From positions 222,501 through 286,500 of the forward strand of contig WFMF01000042.1 of the NCBI GenBank assembly GCA_011033025.1: a DNA stretch of 64,000 bases, read 5' to 3'. Below, piece after piece: positions 11,291 to 23,300 of the stretch. This DNA is from Beroe forskalii (Eukaryota; Ctenophora; Nuda; Beroida; Beroidae). Position numbers and translations under genes: made by a program. The notes beneath the pieces were generated by a model that was not told the DNA's origin, made no database searches, and saw only the letters and a list, made by a program, of their open reading frames with translations. The first letter of the stretch is position 1; each line of letters starts with the position of its first letter.

Positions 11291-13004
11291 GTTATATCGT
11301 CAAACATTTCTTAATCCAATAGATTTCAACTCTAAAATTGAGTTGGAATTGACAATCCGTTTCTATAATCTTATACATTATACATCAGTGACGTACATTA
11401 CATATGGGCTAATAAATTAGGTACAAAACTAACGTAGGTAAATGAATGGTTGTTAAATTCCTGCAACTTATTAAAAAATTCTTTCCACTTTTCTATTATG
11501 TACAATAATATATTTTTCAAGTACATACTCTTACCGGTTGAATTGTGAGGTATCTCAACGCTTCTTGTCTTCTTTTCAGTTTCGGTGGAGCACTTTTCAG
11601 ATTTTCATGCCATATTGAAGTATTGTTCTCTGTTGATTTATCATGTGCATCATTCAAGTCCACATTGCAGATCCAAACTGCCATGATTCCTGTTCACATT
11701 GTAGTTGGTAAAATTTTAGTCTCAAAGAGTAAATTAAAGTATCATTAAGCATTCAAAATCAATCATATTTTCAAAAATTCTTAAGCGATCAGTGAATGGA
11801 TTCAATCAATCAAAAACAGTAATAGGATTTCAGTAATGAGATTATAGAAACAATTGCACAAAGCTGAGTGCAATAATTCAGTTCATAAAAATAGGGCAGT
11901 CAACAATCTTATATATAATTTGAGATGGCACGTGAATTTTGTCTGTTTGTGCGGCACAGTTTAAATTTGAGCTTGCCAAGAAAATATCAAGGAAAACGAA
12001 GCTGAACCGGGCTAAGTCGCGCCGTTGCTATGGAAACCAATTTTTTGCACGCAGATTATGATCAGTTCTATGCAAGTGCTTTCTGATACGTTGTTGACTG
12101 CTGCATTGTAGCGTTTGAAAGAAAGGCCTATTTGCTGTTTTTCATGTGAAATTCAAGATCTGAAGATAGAGAAAAGGTATGGGCTGGCATCGTGGAGGCT
12201 ATTTCCGATAGCACCTCTTCACAAATCTGTGGCAGACATCGGTCGATTTAAATCAATGCTGAGTTGATGGTAACGGAAAACTCCAATTTAGAGCAATTTA
12301 AGATTGAACAAAATCAAAATCAAATTGAATCGAATTTGGGCATAGCACATTGTGATTTTGAATACTGCTCTTGGCCTGAATCAACATTGCTTTGATTCAA
12401 CGCTCACTATGAGTACGATACTCGGTTTTAATTTTCAGATTTAAATTGTCATACAAGAGCAAATAATAATGATCAAAACTTGCACGGTCCAGCATTACTA
12501 AAAGTTACCAACGAATAATGGTATTTCTGCTCCTTCATAAACTTTTTGAGAGCTTATTATTTGGTCCTGCGCGCATTCACTTCTGTTTAATGCTGTTTTA
12601 TTTTTAATTTTGCTGCTCCGTAACTTTGACTTGATTGGAGTTTTTGATGCAGTAAAAGTATTCAATAAATTGAATTGCAGCGAATCAAATTTGTGAACGA
12701 GGTGCCAGCAGCAGCGCCGAGTGAGTTGTGTATTTGCAGGTCCAACTAGTTGAAATATAAATTGGAGAAACATTATATCCAATCAAGTAAATTATACTGA
12801 AAAATGTGAAGTGTCACTGGCGTCAAAACGAAAATACAATATAGCAATATGAGTAATTTTTGTCGAAGGATATTTTATGGTCCTAAAACATAGACCTAGG
12901 GATTGTATAATTGTTATTTGTCACTCCTTTTAATGCCCGCAGGTGAACAGGATTAACCATCCAGTACTAGGTGCCATAATACAAGAGGATTGACTTGCAC
13001 CTTG
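11291..13004 (+). repeat. Direct duplication, copy B (flanking part)
   Basis: This repeats 8,533-10,273 in direct orientation, with many single-base losses (for example shortened A, G and T runs). The duplication continues into the fold-back element that begins at 13,005, which is complete in this copy. Short ORFs mirror those of copy A and are not convincing genes. Confidence 0.85.
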
Positions 13005-13239
13005 TAGTCAAAGATCAAATGGTCGATATCAAAATCCCCGCATATGGAATGTTAATACGAAGTTGGGACTGGTTTTGGCTACTTTGGACTATTTAGAAAC
13101 TATTTAGACGTGGCGACAATTTTTATTTCAATGTCGCCACCCATTTTGGGCCACGCCCATTTTTGGCACTTTGCGCATGGCCCAAAAATCGAAAAAACTA
13201 GAATGAATCCCTATACAGTCCATGTGTTACATCGATTTT

Positions 13240-14090
13240 ATGGTAAATCGACCCGAGAAACACGATGCAACCGACAATTTTCCTCTCCGAAGCTCCTGTC
13301 AGGAGATAAGGTGACCACACCCACTTTTTGGCCTTGCGCGATGGCTGATTTTTGAGAAATATCACTTTTATGGAATAAGTATCATGTGATACATCAAACT
13401 TGTAGTTAATTGACCCGAGAAACACGATGCAACCAACTATTTTCCTTTCCGAAGCTCCTGTCAGGAGATGAGGTGACCACACCCACTTTTTGGCCTTGCG
13501 CAAGGGCTGATTTTTGAGAAATATCACTTTTATGGAATAAGTATCGTGTGATACATCAAACTTGTAGTAAATTGACCCGTGAAACACGATGCAACCCACT
13601 CTTTTGCTCTCCGAGGATCCTGTCAGAGATAAGGTGACCACGCCCACTTTTTTGGCCTTGCGCGATGGCTGATTTTTGAGAAATATCACTTTTTATGGAA
13701 TAAGTATCATGTGATATATCAAACTTTTAGTAAATTGACCCGAGAAACACGATGCAACCCACTATTTTGCTCTCCGAGGGTCCTGTCAGGAGATAAGGTG
13801 ACCAAGCCCACTTTTTGGCCTTGCGCGATGGCTGATTTTTGAGAAATATCACTTTTATGGAATAAGTATCATGTGATACATCAAACTTGTAGTAAATTGA
13901 CCCGAGAAACACGATGCAACCCACTATTTTGCTCTCCGAGGGTCCTGTCAGGAGATAAGGTGACCACGCCCACTTTTTGGCCTTGTGCGATGACTGATTT
14001 TTGAGAAATATCACTTTTATGGAATAAGTATCATGTGATACATCAAACTTGTAGTTATTTGCCCCCGAGCAGACACAATGCAACTATTTT
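13240..14090. repeat. 162-bp tandem units, left arm of fold-back copy 1
   Basis: Five units are spaced 162-163 bp apart (for example the CTTGTAG block at 13,399, 13,561, 13,724, 13,886 and 14,048). Because 162 is 54 codons, one minus-strand frame stays open and gives a 54-residue repeat containing KFDVSHDTYSIKVIFLKNQP. I regard that as a by-product. Confidence 0.9.
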
Positions 14091-14139
14091 CCTCTACAAG
14101 GCTCCAGTCAGCAGATGTGATGACCCCACATTTCTGCAC

Positions 14140-15565
14140 CTGAACGATCTTTTCACACTCCTGCACGACCCTCTCACAGTCCTGAACGACCCTCTCACAG
14201 TCCTGAACAACCCTCTCACAGTACTGAACGACCCTCTCACAGTCCTGAACAACCCTTTCATAGTCCTAAAGAACCCTCTCACAGTCCTGAACGAACCTCT
14301 CAAATTCCTGAACAACCCTTTCATAATTCTGAATAACCCTCTCACATTCCTGCACCTGAATGATCTTTTCACTTTCCTGCACGACCCTCTCACAGTCCTG
14401 AACGACCCTCTCACAGTCCTGATCAACCCTTTCATAGTCCTGAACAACCCTCTCACAGTCCTGAACGTCCCTCTTACAGTCCTAAATAACCCTCTCAAAG
14501 AACTGAACGACCCTAGCATAGTCCTGAAAAACCCTTTCATAGTCCGAAAAATCCTCTCACAGTCCTGAACGAACCTTTCATAGTCCTAAACAACCCTCTC
14601 ACAGTCCTGAACGGCCCTCTCAGAGTCCTGAACAACCCTTTCATAGTCCTGAATAACCCTCTCACAGTCTCACACTCCTGAACGACCCTCTCACTCTCCT
14701 AAACGACCCTTTCACAGTCCTGAACGATCTTCTCACACCTCGCACGAAACTCGCACAGTCCTGAACGACCCTCTCACAGTCCTGAACAACCCTTTCATGG
14801 TCTTGAACGACCGTCGACCCTCTCACACTCCTGAACGACCCTTTCACACTCCTGAACGATTGTCTCACACTCCTGCACGACCCTCTCACTGTACTGAACG
14901 ACCCTCTCACAGTACTGAACGACCCTCTCACAGTCCTGAACGGCCCTCTCAAATTTTCTGAACGACACTCTAAAACTCCTGACCGTCTCTCTCACAGTTA
15001 AGTCTCGAACGATCATCGACGCTCTCGCACTCCTGAGCGGCTTTCTTACAGTCCTGAACGAACCTCTCACTCTCCTGAACGGGCCTCTCACAGTCCTGAA
15101 CAGGGCTTACTCTGAACGACCCTCTCCTGAACGACCCTATCACACTCCTGTACGACCATCTCACAGTCCCGAACGACTGTGAGAGGATCGTTCAGGACAG
15201 TGAGAGATCGTTCAGGACTTGAGAGGTCGTTCAGACTGTGAGAGGGTTGTTCAGGAGTGTGAGGCCGGTCAGGAGTGTTAGAGGGTTTCTCAGGAGTAAT
15301 AGAGGTTTAATGAGGGCAAGATGGTTGCAAATGCATGTTTTATATAAGGGCGGAGTGTATGAAGGTTGCTCGGAGGTGTGTAATTGGAATCAGGAGTGTA
15401 AGGGAGTCGTTTAGGAGCGTTAGAGGGTCGTTCAGGAGAGTGCAAGGGTCGTTCGAGAGTGTGAAAAGGTCGTTGAGGACTTCAGAGCGTCGTTCAGGAC
15501 TGTGAAAGGGTCGTTCAGGATCGTCAGAGGGTCGTTCAGGACTGTGAGAGGGTCGTTCAGGACTG
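14140..15565. repeat. 21-bp tandem arrays in inverted orientation, palindrome centre of copy 1
   Basis: About fifty degenerate copies of a 21-bp unit (core CTCACAGTCCTGAACGACC) run to about 15,175. The reverse-complement unit (core GGTCGTTCAGGACTGTGAG) follows to about 15,565, with a short non-repetitive gap near 15,300-15,400. The turn-over lies at about 15,177. The 7-codon period keeps frames open on both strands. Confidence 0.9.
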
Positions 15566-16425
15566 AAAAAAGGTTGGTTTCTTGTTTCTTATAAGTTTCA
15601 TTGAAAAATTACACACGCCCGAAATGAGGGTGTGGTCATCTTATGTCCTGAAAGGAGCCTCGGGGAGTAAAAAATCGTTGGTTGCATCGTGTTTCTTAGG
15701 TCGATTCACCAAAGTTTGATGTATCACATACCACTCATGCCATAAAATTAAAAGTGATATTACTCAAAAATCAGCCATCGTGCAAGGCCAAAAAGTGGGC
15801 GTGGTCAACATATCTCCTGACAGGAGCCTCGGAGGGCAAAATAGTGGGTTGCATCGTGTTTCACGGGTCAATTTACTACAAGTTTGATGTATCACACGAT
15901 ACTTATTCCATAAAAGTGATATTTCTCAAAAAATCAGCCCCTTGCGCAAGGCCAAAAGTAGGTGTGGTCACCTCATCTCCTGACAGGAGCTGGAAAGGAA
16001 AATAGTTGGTTGCATCGTGTTTCGGGTCAATTAACTACAATTTTGATGTATCACATGATACTTATTCCATAAAAGTGATATTTCTCAAAAATCAGCCATC
16101 GCGCAAGGCCAAAAAGTGGGTGTGGTCACCTTATCTCCTGATAGGAGTCCCGGAGAGGAAAATAATTGGTTGCATCGTGTTTCTCGGGTCGATTTGCCAT
16201 GAAATCGATGTAACACATGGACTATATAGAGATTCATTCTAGTTTTCAGATTTTTGGGCCATGCGCAAAGTGCCAAAAATGGGCGTGGCCCAAAATGGGT
16301 GGCGACATTGAAAAAAAAATTGTCGCCACGTCTAAATAGTTTCTAAATAGTCCAAAGTAGCCAAAACCAGTCCCAACTTCGTATTAACATTCCATATGCA
16401 CGGGATTCCATTTGATCTTTAACTA

Positions 16426-17876
16426 TTGTGTGATAATGAAACTGGAAGGTGTAATGTGTTAAGTGTTACCTAAGCAAAAGGTGCAAGAGCTTGTCTGATA
16501 AATTCAATTCAATTAAATTCAATTATAATTTTTTACAGCACAAAACTTGACTGGGTTATAATGAAGAATCTTGGAGGCACCTAGTCAAATTTAAAATCTG
16601 TTTATAGGGCCTCCCATCAAGGACTATAAGTATAAGGATAAATAATCATATAAATGCAAAGACGGTGGCATAGTTACCAAACTATAATCATAGTTGAAAA
16701 AACCATCGCTGGGCATTCAGTGAATCAAGAAATCAGGGAAATCAAGAAAATAGTAAGTTTCATTTCATTTATATCGAACATCTTGATCAATTCTGGTCTT
16801 CCGAATGCTGACCCAAAATTTAAAAAAAAATGAATGATGAATTCAAATGCGATTAATGCTACACCACCACAAATTTTTAGCCAATGAAAAATTTATTCTT
16901 GAGCCATAGTTCCCAGAAATGCAAACTTTTTGCGACACTAATGTACAGCAACATATGCGAATTATACTTTCTTGGAACTACAGTTCAAAAATACTTTTAT
17001 CGATATGTGATTTAAATTTCAAATAACTAAAATGAGCATATCATTGCTAAATGTTGCCCATTTGAGACAAATGTCACCATTTTGACATAATGATCATACA
17101 CAACCCACAGTGGCCATCGATTCTTGAAATTCAAAATGGACAATTCCAGCTTTATGCAACAAAAAACAGCATTTTGTGGTTTCAATGGGAGAAAACGATT
17201 TCAAATCAATGAAATTATGCATTTTATTGCGAAACTACCTATGACTGAAGACCCAAGAGATCGGCGACCTTAGAAATTAGCCAAATGCCACTGTATCAGC
17301 TGTTTCAAGTTATTTCGACAATTGGTAAATGGGCTCAAATCATAAAGGAAACTTGATGAAATTAAACTTGATGAGTTATTCTGGATGTGAATGCAAATGG
17401 TAGGTCAAAACGGGTCGAAATCTTATTTTTGTGCAACAAAATGAGTTTTTCCCAAAATGAGTTTTTCCCAAACATCAAGATTGGACTGATTTTGATCACC
17501 AGCCTGATCTAACATGCTTTATGAATATTTGATAGTATAATAGTAACGTTTTGAGAAATAATTAGAACCTATATGGATTGCTCAAGAGTGAATAAGTACC
17601 AACCTATAAAACTATAAAAATCCAAAATGACATCAGCAAATCGCTTGATAAAACGGTAGGTAGGTACAAATCCTAACAACTTTTGTCATGTATGATGTAG
17701 GTACCTAGGTAATCTTTTTGCTCTAATCTGCTAATCTGACAAATAAATCTGTTGACTACAACACTAGGGTGAATCATAAGGAATTAGATCCATAATGGAT
17801 AAGGGGAATTATCTTCAGGGGGAATGTAGGTACCAGGAAACGCAGCAGTCTGTATGGTAATCAAAGCATCGAAGTA
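16426..17876. other. Unique DNA between two fold-back elements
   Basis: It aligns with the right arm at about 36,970-38,443 in inverse orientation. No ORF with recognisable similarity was seen. Confidence 0.5.
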
Positions 17877-20800
17877 TAGTCAAAGATCAAATGGTCGATA
17901 TCAAAATCCCGTGCATATGGAATGTTAATACGAAGTTGGGACTGGTTTTGGCTACTTTGGACTATTTAGAAACTATTTAGACGTGGCGACAATTTTATTT
18001 CAATGTCGCCACCCATTTTGGGCCACGCCCATTTTTGGCACTTTAAGCATGGCCCAAAAAATCGAAAAACTAGAATGAATCCCTATACAGTCCATGTGTT
18101 ACATCGATTTTATGGTAAATCGACCCGAGAAACACGATGCAACCGACAATTTTCCTCTCCGAAGCTCCTGTCAGGAGATAAGGTGACCACACCCACTTTT
18201 TGGCCTTGCTGATGGCTGATTTTTTGAGAAATATCACTTTTATGGAATAAGTATCATGATATCAAACTTGTAGTTAGTTAATTGACCTGAGAAACACGAT
18301 GCAACCAACTATTTTCCTTTCCGAAGCTCCTGTCAGGAGATGAGGTGACCACACCCACTTTTGGCCTTGCGCAAGGGCTGATTTTTGAGAAATATCACTT
18401 TATGGAATAAGTATCGTGTGATACATCAAACTTGTAGTAAATTGACCCGTGAAACACGATGCAACCCACTCTTGGTTTCCGAGGATCCTGTCAGGAGATA
18501 AGGTGACCACGCCCACTTTTTGGCCTTGGCGCGATGGCTGATTTTTTGAGAAATATCACTTTTATGGAATAAGTATCATGTGATATATCAAACTTTTAGT
18601 AAATTGACCCAAGAAACACGATGCAACCCACTATTTTAACCTCCGAGGGTCCTGTCAGGAGATAAGGTGACCAAGCCCACTTTTTGGCCCTTTGCTGATG
18701 GCTGATTTTTTGAAATATCACTTTTATGGAATAAGTATCATGTGATACATCAAACTTGTAGTAAATTGACCCGAGAAACACGATGCAACCCACTATTTTG
18801 CTCTCCGAGGGTCCTGTCAGGAGATAAGGTGACCACGCCCACTTTTTGGCCTGTGCGATGACTGATTTTTTGAGAAATATCACTTTTATGGAATAAGTAT
18901 CATGTGATACATCAAACTTGTAGTTATTTGCCCCCGAGCAGACACAATGCAACTATTTTCCTCCTACAAGGCTCCAGTCAGCAGATGTGATGACCCCACA
19001 TTTCTGCACCTGAACGATCTTTTTCACACCCTGCACGACCCTCTCACAGTCCTGAACGACCCTCCTCACAGTCCTGAACAACCTCTCACAGTACTGAACG
19101 ACCCTCTCACAGTCCTGAACAACCCTTTCATAGTCCTAAAGAACCCTCTCACAGTCCTGAACGAACCTCTCAAATTCCTGAACAACCCTTTCATAATTCT
19201 GAATAACCTCTCACATTCCCTGCACCTGAATGATCTTTTCACTTTCCTGCACGACCCTCTCACAGTCCTGAACGACCTCTCACAGTCCTGATCAACCCTT
19301 TCATAGTCCTGAACAACCCTCTCACAGTCCTGAACGTCCTCTTACAGTCCTAAATAACCCTCTCAAAGAACTGAACGACCCTAGCATAGTCCTGAAAACC
19401 CTTTCATAGTCCGAAAATCCTCCTCACAGTCCTGAACGAACCTTTCATAGTCCTAAACAACCCCTCACAGTCCTGAACGGCCCTCTCAGAGTCCTGAAAC
19501 AACCCTTTCATAGTCCTGAATAACCTCACAGTCTCACACTCCTGAACGACCCTCTCACTCTCCTAAACGACCCTTTCACAGTCCTGAACGATCTTCTCAC
19601 ACCTCGCACGAAACTCGCACAGTCCCGAACGACCCCTCTCACAGTCCTGAACAACCCTTTCATGGTCTTGAACGACCGTCGACCCTCTCACACTCCTGAA
19701 CGACCCTTTCACACTCCTGAACGATTGTCTCACACTCCTGCACGACCTCTCACTGTACTGAACGACCTCTCACAGTACTGAACGACCTCTCACAGTCCTG
19801 AACGGCCCTCTCAATTTTCTGAACGACACTTAAAACTCCTGACCGTCTCTCTCACAGTTAAGTCTCGAACGATCATCGACGCTCTCGCACTCCTGAGCGG
19901 CTTTTTACAGTCCCCGAACGAACCCTCACTCTCCTGAACGGGCTCTTCACAGTCCTGAACAGGGTTTACTTCCTTGACCTTTTCACATCCTGAACGACCC
20001 TATCACACTTGGGCGACCATATCTCACAGTCCCGAACGACCGGGGAGAGGATCGTTCAGGACAGTGAGAGGGATCGTTCAGGACTTGAGAGGGCCGTTCA
20101 GGACTGTGAGAGGGTTGTTCAGGAGTGTGAGTGGGCCGGTCAGAGTGTTAGAGGGTTTCTCAGGAGTAATAGAGGTTAATGAGTGCAACATGGTTGCAAA
20201 TGCATGTCATAAGGGCGAGAGTGTATGAAGGTTCGTAGGTGTGTAATTGGAATCAGGAGTGTAAGGGAGTCGTTTAGGGAGCGTTAGAGGGTCGTTCAGG
20301 AGTGCAAGGGTCGTTCGAGAGTGTGAAAAGGTCGTTGAGGACTTCAGAGCGTCGTTCAGACTGTGAAAGGGTCGTTCAGGATCGTCAGAGGGTCGTTCAG
20401 ACTGTGAGAGGGTCGTTCAGGACTGAAAAAAGGTTGGTTTCTTGTTTTATAAGTTTCATTGAAAAATTACACACGCCCGAAATGAGGGTGTGGTCATCTT
20501 ATGTCCTGAAAGGAGCCTGGGAGTAAAAAATCGTTGGTTGCATCGTGTTTTTAGGTCGATTCACCAAAGTTTGATGTATCACATACCACTCATGCCATAA
20601 AATTAAAAGTGATATTACTCTCAAAAATCAGCCATCGTGCAAGGCCAAAAAGTGGGCGTGGTCAAATATATCTCCTGACAGGAGCCTCGAGGCAAAATAG
20701 TGGGTTGCATCGTGTTTCACGGGTCAATTTACTACAAGTTTGATGTATCACACGATTATTCCATAAAAGTGATATTTTCAAAATCAAGCCCTTGCGCAAG

Positions 20801-21265
20801 GCCAAAAAGTGGTGTGGTCACCACTTCCCTGACAGGAGCTTCTGGAAAGGAAAATAGTTGGTTGTATCGTGTTTTCGGGTCAATTAACTACAAGTTTGAT
20901 ATCACATGATACTTATTCCATAAAAGATATTTCTCAAAATCAGCCATCACAAGGCCAAAAGTGGGTGTGGTCACCTTATCTCCTGATAGAGTCCTGAGAG
21001 GAAAATAATTGGTTGCATCAGTGGCTTTTCGGGTCGATTTTATGAAATCGATGTAACATATGGACTATATAGAGATTCATTCTAGTTTTCAGATTTTTGG
21101 GCCATGAAAGTGTCAAAAATGGGCGTGGCCCAAAAATGGGTGGCGACATTGAAAAAAAATTGTCGCCACGTCCAAATAGTTTCTAAATAGTCCAAAGTAG
21201 CCAAAACCAGTCCCAACTTCGTATTAACATTCCATATGCACGGGATTCCATTTGATCTTTAACTA
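17877..21265. mobile_element. Complete fold-back element, copy 2
   Basis: It has the same termini and internal order as copy 1, flanked by GTA at 17,874-17,876 and 21,266-21,268. The right arm shows the empty site with one GTA near 36,975. The 162-bp units span about 18,110-18,950, the 21-bp units about 19,010-20,040, the inverted 21-bp units about 20,045-20,430 and the inverted 162-bp units about 20,480-21,060. It differs from copy 1 by many small deletions, so the two insertions are recent, or sequence error is high, or both. Confidence 0.85.
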
Positions 21266-22500
21266 GTATGAGTAACAATTAATTGAATTGATGGTGAAAT
21301 CCAATGTCTTATCTATAGAGGTGTATGGGTATACTACAAACATAACAAATTACTGTACATCGATTTTCTTAATTCAAGGATTGACACATAAGAAGAGGCG
21401 GAAGAGACTAAACTGCGAATCATCATGGTTACCCCACAGTTGTAAAGTCTCCTGATGCCATCTGCAATGTAGGTGTCCCATCAGCAGGTGACAAAAGGGA
21501 AACGGAGGGGTTTCGGGTTAGAATACTCGGACCTTATTAAGTGATGATATCATGCATTCCATTACCCCAATTCTTATAAAATCTACAATGCATTAGAATT
21601 TCAAATTGGTTACGTAATCTTGATCGATCATCAGTCGAAAGCACCTGGCAAATGTGCAATAAAAATGTATAAAGGTGAAATCGACAAATGAATAGGTACA
21701 AAGTTTTCTACGCCTATTCAACAGCTTTAAAAGCAAAAGGTTAAAACTTGCTTTAGTCAAAAATCTCATATATCGATACTTGAAAAAAATGGCAAATAAC
21801 TAATGGCATGCCGTTCATGTTAATACCTTTCAATTTAGACATACTCGCGCGCTCAATTACAACTGTAAAGTCTGAAAACTAGCAATAGATGGAAGACCCT
21901 TTTCAATACAGCCGCGCAATTGACGTATGACAGACTACTGAATTACGGTTATGACTTATTTACATATGTACTAACTTACTTCAACTACCTTATCTACTAA
22001 CTGACTAACTAAATTGCAGATTAAACTACTAGACTACCTACTTTATCCCTACTGACTGACTATCTGACTGACTGTATTACTGATTGACTCATTAACTTAC
22101 TGAAACTTCAAACTTAGTGACCTAACCTCATCACTAATACAACTATTTATTTACTTAGTTAACATAATGAGTAACTCATTACCCAAGTAATTACTAACAG
22201 ACTCTAACTAATCATTTAAGCTAGAACTTTATTACTTGGATATCTAAACTCTACTTAATTGGTTACATGATTGTTTACATAAATGGTGACCGACTTAAAC
22301 TGACTCAAGTAGTGACTTAATGAATTAATGAATTAATTACATCACTGGTAATTTAAGTAATACCTACTTACTCATACTCATTACTCTCATTATAATTCTA
22401 ATAATAAGATAAATGCTGACACTTGATAAAGCAGAATTACGGTAACCGGTGCGATACCCAGACTTGTTTAACAGGATTTTGGGGCGGATTTTCAATTCTC
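21266..22500. other. End of left arm and low-complexity spacer start
   Basis: Left-arm homology continues to about 21,838. From about 21,950 to 22,390 the sequence is a degenerate run of ACTTACTAACTGACTA-like words, probably an eroded simple repeat. No gene is seen. Confidence 0.5.
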
Positions 22501-22514
22501 GTCGTAGCAGCAAC

Positions 22515-22955
22515 AATTCAGATTGAAATTACGATTAAAATTAAGATTGAGATTAAAATTGAGATTGAAATTGAGATTGAAATTGAGATTGAAATTGAGA
22601 TTGAAATTGAAATTGAGATTTAAATTGAGATTGAAATTGAGATTGAAATTGAGATTGAAATTGAGATTGAAATTGAGATTGAAATTGAGATTGAAATTGA
22701 GATTGAAATTGAGATTGAAATTGAGATTGAAATTGAGATTGAAATTGAGATTGAAATTGAGCTATTGAGATTGAAATTGAGATTGAAATTGAGATTGAAA
22801 TTGAAATTAAAATTGAAATTGAGATTGAAATTGAGATTGAAATTGAGATTGAAATTGAGATTGAAATTGAGATTGAAATTGAGATCGAAATTGAGATTGA
22901 AATTGAGATTGAAATTGAGATTGAAATGGAAATTGAAATGGAAATTGATTTAAAG
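22515..22955. repeat. 12-bp minisatellite (GAGATTGAAATT)n
   Basis: About 35 near-perfect copies lie between about 22,550 and 22,945, with variant copies at both edges. The period of four codons opens long frames (LRLK repeats or IEIE repeats) on the plus strand and a QFQS repeat on the minus strand. There is no sign of a real gene. Confidence 0.95.
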
Positions 22956-23061
22956 TTGAATTAGCTGTGTGGAAGAGTGTGGAAAGCAAGGATAAGACCT
23001 AAGAGGCGAGGAGAGCTGTGAAGTGGATATGTGAAGAAAACTCAAATACTGAAACAAAGGT

Positions 23062-23300
23062 TTTGACGAAGGTTTACGGAGGGTACGACATACTGACATA
23101 GGTTTACAGAAGTTACGACATACTGTCATAGGTTTACAGAGGTTTACAGAGGTTACGACATACTGACATAGGTTTACAGAGGTTTACAGAGGTTACGACA
23201 TACTGACATAGGTTTACAGAGGTTTCGACGGACTGAAATAGGTTTACAAAGGTTCAAAGGATTTACGACCGAGGTTATGACATACTGACATGGGGTTTTA
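23062..23300. repeat. 30/40-bp minisatellite built from 10-bp modules
   Basis: The words GGTTTACAGA, GGTTACGACA and TACTGACATA recur; TACTGACATA-type blocks are at 23,091, 23,121, 23,161 and 23,201. Spacing switches from 30 to 40 bp by adding one GGTTTACAGA module. Confidence 0.85.

Larger units (their letters stand above)
13005..16425. mobile_element. Complete fold-back element, copy 1
   Basis: The termini are TAGTCAAAGATCAAATGG and, inverted at the right, CCATTTGATCTTTAACTA, flanked by TTG at 13,002-13,004 and 16,426-16,428. The right arm preserves the empty site with a single TTG (near 38,443). From the left the order is a unique head (to about 13,240), about five 162-bp units (to about 14,090) and 21-bp units of the type CCCTCTCACAGTCCTGAACGA (about 14,140-15,175). 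Then the 21-bp units appear inverted (15,178-15,565), followed by inverted 162-bp units (15,590-16,240) and the inverted head. There is no transposase. The architecture resembles Drosophila Foldback/Galileo elements, but the sequence and 3-bp duplication do not match them. Confidence 0.85.
1..21838 (+). repeat. Left arm of a giant inverted repeat
   Basis: This arm matches the reverse complement of about 36,620-49,118 nearly end to end. Anchors include position 1 against 49,118, the stretch around 6,600 against 41,270, 8,060 against 39,850, 16,450-17,870 against 36,970-38,430, and 21,790-21,838 against 36,620-36,670. It is longer than the right arm because it carries extra insertions (2,235-3,430; 5,421-6,313; a direct duplication around 8,533-13,004; fold-back elements up to 21,265). 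By eye the arms differ by a few percent in short stretches, with substitutions as well as indels, so they are not simply one read folded back on itself. The outer end is beyond the window. I do not see terminal motifs that would make the whole structure a transposon. Confidence 0.9.

Noticed and set aside
10565-16242. Long repetitive minus- and plus-strand ORFs with 54-residue and 7-residue repeats
   Set aside because: They follow directly from 162-bp and 21-bp repeat periods inside fold-back elements and are broken at each small indel; there is no start, domain or codon signal.
22523-22989. LRLK/IEIE/QFQS repeat proteins
   Set aside because: All frames of a 12-bp minisatellite are open; no gene structure surrounds it.
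22800-23300. Tandem arrays as possible centromere
   Set aside because: The arrays are short and of several unrelated periods; nothing in the sequence alone supports centromere function.
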